From NCBI GenBank assembly GCA_020081605.1, contig JAHREC010000016.1, forward strand, positions 930,001 through 994,000: DNA of 64,000 nucleotides. The letters are read 5' to 3'. Below the pieces are notes generated by a model, which saw only the letters and a list, made by a program, of their open reading frames with translations, had not been told where the DNA came from and searched no databases. Below, piece by piece: positions 23,217-34,723 of the stretch. The DNA comes from Albifimbria verrucaria (taxonomy: Eukaryota > Ascomycota > Sordariomycetes > Hypocreales > Stachybotryaceae). Both the position numbers and the translations under genes were made by a program. Position 1 is the stretch's first letter; each line of letters begins with the position of its first letter.

Positions 23217-25109
23217 TCAAACCAGCCAAATGCGCTCATATTCGCCTTTAACAAAGGTCTTGCTCCATGTACTGAGTCCATAAACGTCAGCAATTCCAAC
23301 AAATCTATACTCTCCAACTCCTGTTCGTCTTTGTCTCAGCACAAATGGAAAACGCCCACCACCAACCTGGCATATCACATCTCCATCTTGAATATCGCCT
23401 TTGCATAATCCAAACAGTCCGCAAGTTGTATAGAATAGTGCGGCACCATCGTATACTTCCTCAGGCAAGGTCTGTGGACGGCTCGAAACTGGTTCATGCC
23501 ACTTTGACTTGCCAGGCTTTTTGGGCATTTTCTTTTCATCTTGCTTCGACACAGGCGAATCGTATCTCCGGCGAATAGCGGCCAAGTTAAAAGTCAGGTG
23601 TTTCAGTGCCATCAGACAATCATACCGGTTTTCTTTGAGCGACTGCTCCTCCATATGTGCCACAGTGGCACCCCATACTGAGAGACAGTCTGTGCGAAGG
23701 TTTTGCTGCCTTTCAGCCGTTACCTCTATGTTGCTACAGATTGGCATTCTTGAAAAGACTTCTTCTACTTTCGCAAGATAGCGTGCCTTGATCGGAAGCT
23801 TTCCAAATTCATGAGCTTCCTCGTCATCTAGCTTGCACTCTTTCTGAGCTTCACGCCGTAGAGTAGGCTGCCAATCAGCGCATATAGCAGTTGGGACGCG
23901 TAGATCTGGAATCCAGGAGGGTAGATCGCCATCTTCACTGTTCGAACAGGCCATAATCTCTAATGGCCAAAGTGACCCAGTCGTCCGAATGCAACATCTT
24001 GTGAAATCCTCAAAAACCTCCACAGCAGTCCTGCTGTAGTCAACTGTGGGTAGCACAAAATCATCCATTGCATGGTCCAGCACCCCAATCATGCCATATA
24101 CTTTATCGCGGACATCCGATGTGTCCATCATGGCGGCTGTGTTCATCAGCAACCCCATGAAACCCTCCGCATTTCTCTCAACCGATGACAAATGAGTGGT
24201 TACGATACTGTAGAACCAGCCAGACTTTTAAGTGACTCGGGATCGACAGCCTCCAGCAGACGATTCCGCATGCGAAAGATCTGTCTCTTGGCAGAATTGA
24301 CCTGCGACTCGGATTCGACGATACCCTCGACGACCAGAAAGACAGAGTACAGAGCCGCCGTAGGACATTCAGTGCGTCCAATTTGAAACACGGCCGGAAG
24401 GGCGAGGAGAAGCTCTTGCATAGTCCACATACGCCCGAACCACTCGTGGTCGCATATCCGTTGTATACGTTTAATGTCCTCAGGAGCTGTTCACAACGTA
24501 TTAGTGCTATAGATACACGTCACACGTTTGGGCTCAGCCTTGATCCGACGACTTACAGATTGCTTTGGATGCCCAATTCTTGTGATTTTCAGGAAGCAGA
24601 ACCGGGCCAGGCGCATCCCGAAGACTGTACGCCCAGCCTCCTATTCTTGCTTTGACCAACATCGCCTCATCTCCTGGAAGTCCTGGCCCAAGCCAGGCAA
24701 TGACGCGCTTCGCAAGGTTGTATACCCTGCCCATCAATGGCACTTGGAGCTGCTTTTCTTCCATTGATTCTTGGTTAATGCATATCGCATCTATCCACAG
24801 CACCCTCTCTGTGAAGGTATTCCGCAGGTGGCGCAGAGCCGATTCGCAATTAGGCGTAACAAGCAGTGTCTGACCATCACACGATATTGGAATAGTGCCA
24901 TTTCTGCCACCCCAAGTGTACGACAAAGCCTCGTATGGATTTAGCTGCTTATAGTTACTACTACATCGGCCAAGAATGACGTGTTTGAGGGTGCATTTTA
25001 TCGGTTGCGACAGCGACAATGCTGGCTTCAATATCACGAGCCTGATCTCGTGGCGCTGAGTTAAGGGCCGGTATTGGAGGATGTCCGAGAACACCATTTT
25101 GCGGTCCAC
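23217..25109 (-). CDS. HET-domain protein (second copy, different subtype)
   Basis: Exon 1 (25109-24557) carries the HET core: YEALSYTWGG, VTPNCESALRHLR, LWIDAICINQ, VPLMGRVYNLAKRVIAWLG. A 70-bp GTAAGT..ACAG intron (24556-24487) leads to exon 2 with HEWFGRMWTMQELLLA and, after a one-base frame change near 24215, DVRDKVYGMIGVLDHAMDD. The tail (GDVICQVGGGRFPFVLR, then EYRFVGIADVYG) matches the usual C-terminal module of this subtype. The product is about 607 residues. It is only distantly like the HET protein at 3843-6214: order and spacing of motifs differ, and this one has the DxRDKVYG block missing there. Role: programmed cell death or growth arrest in non-self recognition, inferred from family. 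It faces the DUF6594 gene in the same direction. Confidence 0.87.
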
Positions 25110-25413
25110 GAGACATGAATGGGGAGTTTGCGCGTACTACAGGGACTCACCAAGTTTTAAGGCCATTTTTGCAAGGGCCTGTGCAGTCGTAGCTGAACAG
25201 GCCTGCAGCGCCAAGGTGGTCCTCGAGGCGTTTTCTTCTCGCTGATCTTTATTTACCCTGCAACTTGTGTCTGGAAACATTGTGCCATGGCGCTCGTGCA
25301 CCTTTGATCGCTTCCATTCTATCAGACGAGAATAGCGAAGTGAAGAAACGTTCCACCGAATCTTCTTGTTGGTTGATGTGAATTTTTACGGATATTTAAG
25401 TGATTACAGATTT
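25110..25413. other. Short intergenic spacer
   Basis: About 300 bp upstream of the HET gene. No signal recognised. Confidence 0.4.
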
Positions 25414-26662
25414 TCAGCCAGCTGTTGTACTGTTTGAACTTGCCTCATTTCCTCCACTGCCCTCCACGCTTGTTCCTACAAACACCACCAATACAGCCGT
25501 GTATGCTGCCGTCGCAGTCAACACGTCCTTGCCTGTGCTATCTGAGGCTCCAAACGCAAGCGTCAACCCAAAGAGAAACACAGCTACAGCTGTTGTAATC
25601 AGGCTTGCATTGAGGCCTCCGACCTTGGCCATGACAATAGTTGGCACAATAAGAGCGAAGCCGCCGAACAGCGCCATTATGAAACGGGACGCGAACGCAT
25701 GTTTCTTGGCTATTTCAGCCTTGCTCATGTGTGGCTGCGGCTTGCCGACTACAATAACGCGGGGTTCGTCAGGTTTGATCGGCTGCGTTGGAGCCTGCGA
25801 GTTGATGAGAATGGTCAGCACATTGATGTTTGTGGAACACCTTGCTGCAATCGCGAGTCCGAAAGGGCATGAGGAACAATCATGATAGAATCGTGAAGCA
25901 TCATACCTCGCGTCTCCCCATAACTCCCAGCGTAAGATGCCGATTCCCAGCTTCATCCAATTGGTTAATCTGCTTCCCTTGTCGACGCCACTCCGCAGCA
26001 CTGCAAGGTCATCATCGTAGGCTGAGTCCCAAGGTCGTAAAGACTCTTTCTCGAGTCCTGCCAGGCCCGATAATTTGCCTAGTTCTTCTCGCAAACGCTT
26101 GACTTGAGCCACATCGGGTGGTTCTAGGCCTCGTAGTCTTGCCATATCGAGAAGCTCCGTATCTGTGGAACACAGTCAGAAAAGTTACCAAGCTAAACCA
26201 AGCAGGTAAGCTAAAAACACAATCAATAGCTTGTTCCTAGAGTCACTTACTATATTCCTTGAGCTTTGGTCTCAGGATACTCCATATCTCCTGCCTCCGT
26301 GCTCTTCTCCGCTCCTCAGCTTTGGTCTGGGCAGCTAGCCTGTTGCTGCTTGCCAATGGATACATTGGAGTATACCATGCTGCCTCCTCAGTGGATTGAT
26401 CGTCACTGTTCACTGTGCATAAGGTCTTGAGCTCATCTTCGAATTTTTGTATCTCGTCTTGGAGAATTAAAAGGCTCAGAATGTTGAATTCGTCAAATTT
26501 TCGGAACACAGTCAATTCCTCGTCTGCGGCAAGCAGAGCGGCTGCAGGTGCTAAGCTCCAGGGGTCTGGTTTGGCAGTACTATGGGCTCTGTTTTGGGAT
26601 GCAGAGGCAGATTCAGCGTATTGTCTTGAGGGATTCGCCATCTTTTGCGAGGAGTCAGCCAA
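25414..26662 (-). CDS. DUF6594 family membrane protein
   Basis: Exon 1 (26662-26251) contains the family opening EELTVFRKFDEFNILSLLILQDEIQKFE (split here: FRKFDEFNILSLLILQDEI). An 88-bp intron (26250-26163, GTAAGT..CCACAG) leads to LLDMARLRGLEPP and LRWELWGDARYD. The end has three closely spaced hydrophobic helices: RFIMALFGGFALIVPTIVM, ITTAVAVFLFGLTLAFG and VLTATAAYTAVLVVFVG, the hallmark of DUF6594. Function of the family is unknown. These proteins are expanded in fungi and often found near HET and NACHT genes, as here. A segment around 25795-25906 (YHDCSSCPFGLAIAARC) looks unlike the family and has intron-like ends, but removing it would break the frame. Confidence 0.78.
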
Positions 26663-27059
26663 ACGTCGGCCCCCAAAGCTTGCGCAGAGTCTTCGGCTTT
26701 GGGCAGTAAAAAACGTGCGAGGACTGTGTTAAGGATCAAACGATGCTGCCTCTGATAGGATTGATGTGCCTGCTTGAGCACCTTCCAACCCCGTTTGATA
26801 ACTCGAATATGCATCCAACAATCATGTGACCATGACCAGGGTGTGTAAAAATAAAACCACAAGACCTAGTCGAGATGAAAGATGCCTGAAGCCTCATTAG
26901 CCACTAGACGAAGCACATCACGTTTTTAATACTAACTAAGAAAAGACTACGAGCGGTCTCGATATCGCAGGCTTCTTTCGCTCGTTTGATCCCAAAATAC
27001 GCCCTGGCCTCAGGCGGGCTCTCGCTCCAGGTTCGCCTGGCATCCAACAGTGACTAGCC
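26663..27059. other. Divergent promoter between DUF6594 and NACHT-ankyrin genes
   Basis: About 400 bp; no clear TATA box or repeat. The arrangement means the two genes could share control. Confidence 0.45.
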
Positions 27060-30000
27060 ATGGAAGCCCTCGGAATCGCATCTACAGTTCTCGATTTTGT
27101 TGATATTGCTGCCAAAATCACATTGCGCTTCAATCATCCGGATGAGGGTATTGCATTTGAGGAGTCAAGACGCTTGGTGGCAGCGATCAACGATCTTACT
27201 GACACCCTAGCAAATTCGAACAATCCAGTAAATGATGAGTTTGTCGCTGTCAGAGTTGAGGCAAAGGCACTAGCCTATGAAATGCTTCAATTATCCAAAA
27301 GAATAGCTCGTATTAGAGCTTTGGGATGGAGATGGCCATCACTCACTGGACTCTTGATTCCATCCATTTCTAAGAAAAAAATAAGCCAGGTGACTGAACG
27401 ATGCAGGAATTTGGTGTCTTTCACTCAATTGTGGATGTAAGTCGAAAAAGGCCCTCTGAACATCCTTCTTTATGCTACGACGACGAGCAGCTCATAACTA
27501 AATCATGGTGGAGATCATGAGGATTGCCCAACACTGATTATATCACAGTTTAGCCCAGCAAGATCAGTTTCATATTAGTGAATATGATAGGATCAAAGCA
27601 TCACCTCGATTCCAGAACCTAGATGCATATGGGAAAGCCGCCGTAATTGCACTCCTTGATCAATATCTCGCCACTAGAGATCCATCAGATGCAGCACTTT
27701 ATTTTGCAGCCGCTGGGCGGCTGATCGATTATGCAAGCAAACCTTTGCAACTACCGCAGAGCCATGCTGGTTATTCTCAGCCTGTCCAGGAGCCAACAGT
27801 AGATGACCAGAGTAGGCAAGAAGCAGATGAGGCTCTCTTATCACTTTTGCAGTATCGAGTCATGGAAACTCGAAGAACACAGATCGCAGACGCCTTTGCG
27901 ACGTCTTGTGGCTGGGTATACGAAGAGTCTAACAATGGAAAATGGGAGAATTTGTCGACCTGGCTGACCTCTGACTCCGGTGTGTACTTGATCGTTGGGA
28001 ATGAAGCATCTGGGAAATCAACCTTGATGAAGTATATCTACGCGCACGAAAAACACGGGCACTACTAAAAGATTGGGCATATCCAGATGAACTTGTCACA
28101 GCCGCCTTCTTTTTCTGGAGAAACGGTACTCGATTGGAGAAGTCCGAGGAAGGCCTGTGGCGGACCTTGCTCTACAGCGCTCTGGATCAAAAGCCTCAGT
28201 TGATGCCGAGCGTGTTTCCTAAAGAGTGGGCTATGATATATTCAGGGAGGAGTTCCCTGGTCTTGGGGCCTGGAAAGTGGACGAGCTCAGGCAAGCATTT
28301 CGCCGGCTTGTCAACCAAGAACAGCTACCACTAAAAATCTTCCTTCTTATTGATGGTATAGATGAATACCAACACGAGAGTGGCGGGGCGAATTTCATCG
28401 AGATCATTCAGTTCATCAAAGAAATTACAGACAACTCGGCTAATATAAAGACCCTGGTCTCTAGCCGCCCTCTCCAGGCCTTCGATGAAGCAGGGATCCA
28501 ATCAAATCTTATTCTGCACAATGTTAATGATGTCGACATTGAAACTTACGTCCGAGAAGTTCTCGACCAGGATGAACTATTTCGCAGCAGCCGTGCTGCT
28601 GATGGAAAAAGGCTGAAATTGTCATTAGCTATATCCTCAACGCTTCTAACGGCATCTTCTTATGGGCTGTGCTATCCGTGAATGCTATTAAGCACAAGCT
28701 TGCAGCTGGGAAAACCCTGGACACAATCGCCGTAGATCTTGAGAATGAGCTTGCTCCGGCCCTTCGTGAATGGTACAGCGTCATATGGGACGGCATGGAT
28801 GGCAACTCCAGAGCGGAAGCATCGCGGGCCATACAATTTTTGTTAGCTGGCGAAAGCATCAAGCGTGGTTGGTTAGACAATGACGAAGAGACTGTTCGTC
28901 TCATCGATCTGGCGCTGGCTCTTGGAGATCCTTCCGAGACGATCAATGCGAGCATCAAACCATGGAATCAGGCGCAATCAGCAATTCAGGACAAGTGCAA
29001 TCTGGTGGCAACTGGATTCATGAAGACCTGGCCTGGCTTTATCACTACCGACAATCTCAATCCCAGCGAGCGTCATTGGAATCCAGCCTCACGGATTCGA
29101 TACTGTCATCGTTCTGTGCCCGAATTCTTCAGGGACAACTATGCTTCACTTCTACGTGATGCCACGGCTGACTTGCCCTTCAAATTTTGTCCTCGCATAG
29201 CGCATCTCAAAACAGTCGTGCATCAACTGAAGGTCTTGCCAGAGCCGCTTCCCAAAGAGCCCCTACGCGTGTTGTGGGCGTTCGCGATGACAGGTCAGCT
29301 TGCAGCAAATTGTATTGACCCAGGCACGCCCTTCGACCCTAGCGGAACTGTTGATCAACGTATCTCGAACGATCCGGGCCAGGCAGACAATTTCGATACT
29401 ACCCACAAGGAGACATACCATCGACTCCTAACAGAATTAGACCGGACTATGCAGCATCATCATGAAAATCTTCAAAAAGACAACGAGGGAAAGTTTCTGC
29501 GAACAACACTCAGTGATCACCGCGGCACGGTGATGCTGGATGATGGTGGGCGGGATTCCAAGCTCAAGGCGGCCATGCATTGGTCAAACTTCCCTAGCGA
29601 TCCCGAGGCGGCGCACCCACGCCGCTGGAATGATTCATTTCTCTCGCTCGCGGTACAATTCGGTCTTCTGAACTATGTTGAGGCCCAGTTAGGCACTGGG
29701 AGCAAGGTACTCAAGGCGAAGAAGGGTCGGCCACTGCTTGACTACGCGCTCTATCCTCTGCTGCCCTCAACCATAGTACCGTACGGTCTTATCACACCGA
29801 CTTTTGTTAAGATGCTTCTCGATCACGGGGCGGACCCAAACGAGAAGTTTGAGGGGCAAACGTGTTGGGAGCGTGCACTTCAGTGGCAGTATCGAATATT
29901 CGGCGAGGGCGAGGGCAAGGCTGTCTTTGCAGCAGGCGATACGACCAAAGACGCACAGGAGTTGGCTGAATCGCGGGCCAGGATATTGGAGCTGTTGCTC

Positions 30001-30140
30001 AACGCCGGTGCCAATGTGGAAGGCACAAGCATCGTAACGATACGGGGCAAGGCCCTGCAAAGGCAGCGATAGAGGCCTCCTTCGAGGGCTGGGCCAAGCC
30101 AGAAACTGTCGAGGCATTGTTGGGACGGTTTCCAGCATGA
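27060..30140 (+). CDS. NACHT-type STAND protein with ankyrin-like C-terminus (frame broken)
   Basis: Exon 1 (27060-27436) encodes a helical fungal STAND N domain (MEALGIASTVLDFVDIAAK..). A 112-bp intron (27437-27548) follows. Exon 2 has CGWVYEESNNGKWENLSTWL, Walker A VGNEASGKST (about 27990), AFFFWRNGT, then Walker B IFLLIDGIDEYQ (about 28350) and LVSSRPL. A long helical region follows, and the C-terminus holds ankyrin-like units (FVKMLLDHGADPNEKFEGQTCWERAL; ILELLLNAGANVEG; both split by other sequence). Frame changes near 28055, 28235, 28620 and 30055 each need one added base; the last gives a proper end GRFPA-TGA at 30138-30140. The product is about 990 residues. Fungal proteins of this layout act as intracellular receptors in non-self recognition, by inference from family. 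Confidence 0.8.
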
Positions 30141-31815
30141 TAATCCTATACGTCAGAGCGCTTCATGATTTCAAAGGCGCTGGTCTGTAGTTCTGTGCGA
30201 GACAAGGCGTTTGGATTGAGATGGGTGCACACCAAAGACGTTATTTGAGAATCTCCGAACATTGAAAGCCGAGGCAGCCTAAATGCACCGTCAATGCAGT
30301 GCATGTCGGTCATGACTCAAAGTGTAAAATGGGTTGCGGGATCAATAACACACGGGCACCAACCACAGCCACGCCAAGCCAATACATGGTATTAATACTG
30401 TCCCTTGATATTTGCCCAAACGTCATGGGTCTAGCCATATCCCTACCAAATTTGGAACGGCGACATCCCGATTGACAGTGAACACTTGGTACGGTGAATG
30501 GATTGTACAGTACGCGAGGGATCTACAACTAAGAGCTCCGCCGATCGTGTTGTCTCTCGTGTTCAAACACTCGACCTTCGCCATCATGCCAAGTGTTGGT
30601 TGACGTCGTGTGACGCTCTCGGGCATCACTTCTGACACTGCCACCTGATGATGAGCGAAACGCACATTTGCCTCTCACCAACCAACATAGATGATTAATT
30701 ATGGTGTCTTCGGCTGTACCGTTTCACCGGAATCCTTATCCCAGATAACCAACATCAATACATGAAAGTCACAACCGCAGGGGGGCCGAGACCCATGTGC
30801 TTCTAGAACAAAAGCAACATAACCCCCAACACTTTCGTGCCGGCGGCTGCTCGCGCGACATGGATGGAATCAAAAGCGCCATGGATACGATTCGTTTGTA
30901 AAAGAGAAAAGACGATTGTGGGCTATGGCCTGGCATCTGTTTGATGAAGGAGCTGCCGTTATTTGCTGACACCGACGCGAATGGAGTCGTCAGCCGGGAC
31001 TTGCCCATATTGGTCAACTATACTGAATCCTCCTTTAACCCTGGGCAACTTTTTATAATTGCTCTTCGGGTTTGGGTCGCACCCAAAACACGCCGTTGGA
31101 CTTAGATCTGGAGGGTCATTCAATCATGACATTCTTCAGCCATGATCTTCAATAATAGCAGTGAGGGATGGGCTATCCACATGGCCTGCACCGCCTCAGG
31201 TGCCTACAATAGCAAAGAGATGAGGCGCAAGAGTGGGCTTGTGCAACGGGGCTCACCAGGATCAGCCAACGTCTAGTCTAAAGCATAAGCCTCCGGCCCC
31301 TTGTCCAACTCCACAAGTTCATTGTTCGTAACTACAAGGCTAGATCATAACCAGTAGGTGTGCTACACTAAGACATAAAATGCACACAGTGCAAAACAGA
31401 ATGAGGTGATTGCTTCTGGCGTCTAAACACTCTGCTTGTAGCGATAGCCCATTCCTGCTGGCGTTAAGGTATTAACATTTGGTGCCATTGGGGTCCAGAA
31501 GCGACGTTGGTGGAGCCTTGCTGATGTTGGGGCTAGGCATAATGACAGAGGTTCCTTTCGACAAAGATGTCTTCATTGGGCCTGCCCGATGTCAGGGGCG
31601 GTACGGGCTCAGCCTTGTGGGGTGGGATCGGTATATTGCCGATGTAGGTGTTGTGGAAGGAGATAAAGAGCACAAGTCGCCTGTTCTCCTGGCAAAGGAC
31701 CCTTTCTGTCATCCCAAGCCAGATCACTCTCCATCTCAGCTAGGCAGCTTCGCAAAGGTCCAGTCTTTGCTAGACTCGTGCTTCTCACAAAACAACACAA
31801 GCACTACATCGCAAC
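30141..31815. other. Intergenic stretch
   Basis: About 1.7 kb. Overlapping ORFs (30412-31823) on both strands look like noise. The right end is the leader of the LITAF-type gene. Confidence 0.5.
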
Positions 31816-32435
31816 ATGAGTAAAGAACACCCTCCTGCCTACAACGGTGTCACCGAGTAAGCTTATGATCTCTGTACATGTGTGTTTAAAGACAGTTTGC
31901 TGACGATATGGTGATGATAGGCCCGCCCCGACACACTCGGCCGAACCGCAGCATGATGATATACGTCCGATTCCCGCCAGTTATGGCGAGACAATGGACG
32001 GGTCCAAGCAGCCGATCCAGATGCAGCCCGGTGCACAGAACGGGATGGATCCCAACGGCAGCCAAGTTGTGCCGCTCCAGCACCTTGGTCCTCAATCTGA
32101 GTGGATCGACTGTCAGTTCTGCAAGCAACGCACCAAGACGGACGTTGTCAAGAAGGGTGGCCCAATGCAAATGTAAGTGGAGGATACATGATATAGGTTC
32201 ACTGAACACAGGTTAACAAAACGAAAACAGTGTGACGGGCGCTGTTCTCTGCATCGCTTGTATATGTCTCGCTCCTCTGCCCTGCATTCTGCACTGGTTC
32301 GAAGAGACGCAGTGGTGGTGCACCAACTGCAAGAACATGGTAGCCCACCGCGGCCACGACTCGCCGACAGTGGTCATGCCGGCACCGGAGCAGCGAGTTG
32401 CTCCATCTCAGTTCGCCGGCCAGGCTCCTGTATAA
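31816..32435 (+). CDS. LITAF-type zinc-ribbon membrane-anchored protein
   Basis: Three exons (31816-31856, 31921-32172, 32231-32435) with 64-bp and 58-bp GT-AG introns that keep frame. The N-terminus MSKEHPPAYNG has a PPxY motif. The LITAF domain begins WIDCQFCKQRTKTDVVKK, has the hydrophobic insert VTGAVLCIACICLAPLPCILHW and closes with WWCTNCKNMVAHR. The two CxxC knuckles bind one zinc and the insert lies in the cytosolic face of endosomal or lysosomal membranes. Family members recruit ESCRT and Nedd4-type ligases through the PPxY site. The product is about 165 residues with no frame error. Confidence 0.9.
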
Positions 32436-33872
32436 TCTGGGCTGTGTAAGAGGCGGAAGTGTAAGAGTTTGAAGCGGTGGAGAGGAACTGGTTGTTTTCG
32501 GCGAATACCCTGTCATTTATGCTCGTGTCAATGGATATCATACGATGGCATTGCTCTGGAGTGGTTTTTAAACTAATAGAATCTTTTCTTGATGAGAATG
32601 GACTACAGTTTACATTTGGTTGAGAGAAGCACAGCTTAGGCGAGGAGCGTTGAGAGAGATGCAAGTGGCCGTGTTACACGAACTACGCTAGTGAGCAGAT
32701 CAACCGACAGAGTGTATTACGACATGTGAATCACTTACGTGGTAAAGGCTGCACGGGAGAAAAAAATGAAACATTACTGTGGAAGAGAGGAGGGAGCAAG
32801 TAAACGTTTGGGCGGCCTGAGCCAGAGCGAGCAGCTGATCAAGACATTTTGAAGCAAGGTTTCGGGTCCGTCCCATGACCAAATCAGGACGTCCACATTT
32901 GAATGTCCAATCTGCCTTTACTGTGTACATTCTTGGCTACCCTGGAGTTTCAGCAGATCATCCCACCACCCGATGATAGTGCGTGGAACTCCACCACTCA
33001 TCTAAGCACTAGTGGGCCACACCTTGGCGTCATCACTTGCGACTAGGTTGGAGCTTGCCAAGGCTGACGAGGCCGACGCGCAGTCAATAGGTGCTGGAGA
33101 TGATAGTGGAAAGATCTAATGTCCAACGGAGTTTAGCGGGATCTATACTAGGGTGGTGGAGGGAACGAGAGTAAGTGAAGCTGTTCCTGTTCCGGTGGAG
33201 AGAGGAGGAGAAGGAGATAAGCATGAGTGAAAAAAGAAAGCAAGAAAAAAAAAGGAGCGTTGAATGTGAATAGCTCGGAGACTTTTACCTGTCGGTATTG
33301 CCGGGCCACACACATGGCATGCAGAGCCCGCAGCCCCTTTGCAACTTCAGATCGGTTGAGGCACGGCAGTCACAGCAGGAGTGTGGCAGAGCAGCAGAAA
33401 GAAGACCAGGGAGACAATCCACGGGATCCTCTGTCTCAGATAGCTTCGCTTCCGCAAGAGACCGCAGATTTGCAGCCCACTTTCCGGGCAACGGGCGATG
33501 GGCAAAGGAAGAGGCCAAGACGCTTGGCGAGTGGGGATGGGGAAGACCAGACAGGGCTTGGCCGGGCCCCTATTCTGGGAATGCGATGCTGTGAGAGGCC
33601 AGCGGCCGAGCTCTCGGTTTTGCTGGGCCGGCTTGGCTCGAGACCATTTGCCTAACTGGCAGGGAAGAGGGAGATTGATGGGTAAGGGATTCCAGTCGTC
33701 CAAGAAGATTGGGGCCGGAGCTGCCAGGAGGCTTGGTACTGGGTTCGTGGTCGCAAGCCATAGCGCACATGTATTACGTCGTGGTGTCTTGGGCCAACCT
33801 TAAGCTGGGATTAAGTTGCATTTACACGTTTCGCGTATTTCGGTCTCATGCGCTGGCTGTCCCCCTTGGGGC

Positions 33873-33914
33873 TGAGTGAGTGAGTAAGTGAGTGGGTGGA
33901 AAAGTGTGTGAGTG
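33873..33914 (+). repeat. Imperfect GAGT tetranucleotide repeat
   Basis: TGAGTGAGTGAGTAAGTGAG and following degenerate GTGGGTG units form a short microsatellite. Confidence 0.7.
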
Positions 33915-34409
33915 AGCATATGTGCGCCCGCGCCTGGGCTTTGCGCTTATACACAGGCTATTGCCGCGGGAAGAGGGAGCCCTACACAACCGAACCGGGG
34001 AGCAAGAGAGGAAGAGGCAAGTAGTGCAAAATGAAATAAAACACCCCAAAGACAAGGAGAAAAAGGAAATAGTACACCATTTTCCCTGGTCCAGCGGCAT
34101 GAGGCCCCCTGCCTGGCACTTGAACCAATTGCTTGGGCTCTTGACCATATCCGTGGCGTCGCCAAGACCCTTGTCCGTCTGTTCCCTATTTTTTTCTTTC
34201 TTTTTTCCCTACCGTCCGTCTGGCGGCTCCCATTTGTTCGTATCTAGGCAGATGCTGGTGCGAGGCCAGCACTGTGGCATGCTGTAATTATCCCTATCAG
34301 ATGCCGTCTCGTTAAGCTGACCAGCTGCTGGACTGCTCGGCTCGTGGCGCCTTCAGCCAGACCTCGAGGCACACACCCCTTTAGGCTTCGGTCTTATCCT
34401 CCGTCTTAT

Positions 34410-34471
34410 TCTGCCTCTTCCTTCTCTTCCTCTTCCTCTTCTTCTTCCTTTCCTCTCTCTCGTGCTCTTAT
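34410..34471 (+). promoter_or_regulatory. CT-rich promoter tract
   Basis: A run of CTCTTCCTT-type units about 250-310 bp before the glycosyltransferase ATG. Pyrimidine tracts of this kind are common just upstream of transcription starts in filamentous fungi. Confidence 0.4.
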
Positions 34472-34723
34472 CCGATCCTTTTTCCTCCATTCCTTCGTTC
34501 GCAACCTAGTGGCATAACTAGTTATCTCCCTCTAATAATCTAACCCCCAGACGCCGGTCCCCGGTTTTTTCTTCGCCGCTACTTCTTTCAGCGTCCTTCC
34601 TTTTTAATAATAGATTGATTGGGGTTCTGTCTCCTTTTTCACCTCTTCTTCTCTTCTTCTTCGTCCCACGGCCCGTCGCTCCCTTACCTTTGCTCAGACT
34701 ACGCGTCGTAGCATGCAAGCGTC

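Larger units (their letters stand above)
32436..34723. other. Long intergenic/leader region before glycosyltransferase gene
   Basis: About 2.3 kb. 33230-33800 is GC-rich and open on several frames at once, which favours composition over coding. A GAGT-type short tandem repeat lies at 33873-33914 and a pyrimidine tract at 34410-34471, typical of promoters of well-expressed fungal genes. Confidence 0.5.

Noticed and set aside
25795..25906. Possible second intron in the DUF6594 gene
   Set aside because: Ends fit GT-AG, but its 112-bp length would shift the frame and lose the three membrane helices unless another base error is assumed.
33227..33803. Overlapping ORFs of about 100-140 codons on both strands
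   Set aside because: GC-rich composition keeps several frames open at once; no family pattern, no intron signals, no consistent start.
33873..33914. Short regular repeats as a CRISPR-like array
   Set aside because: Units are four bases without spacers; a plain microsatellite in a eukaryotic genome.
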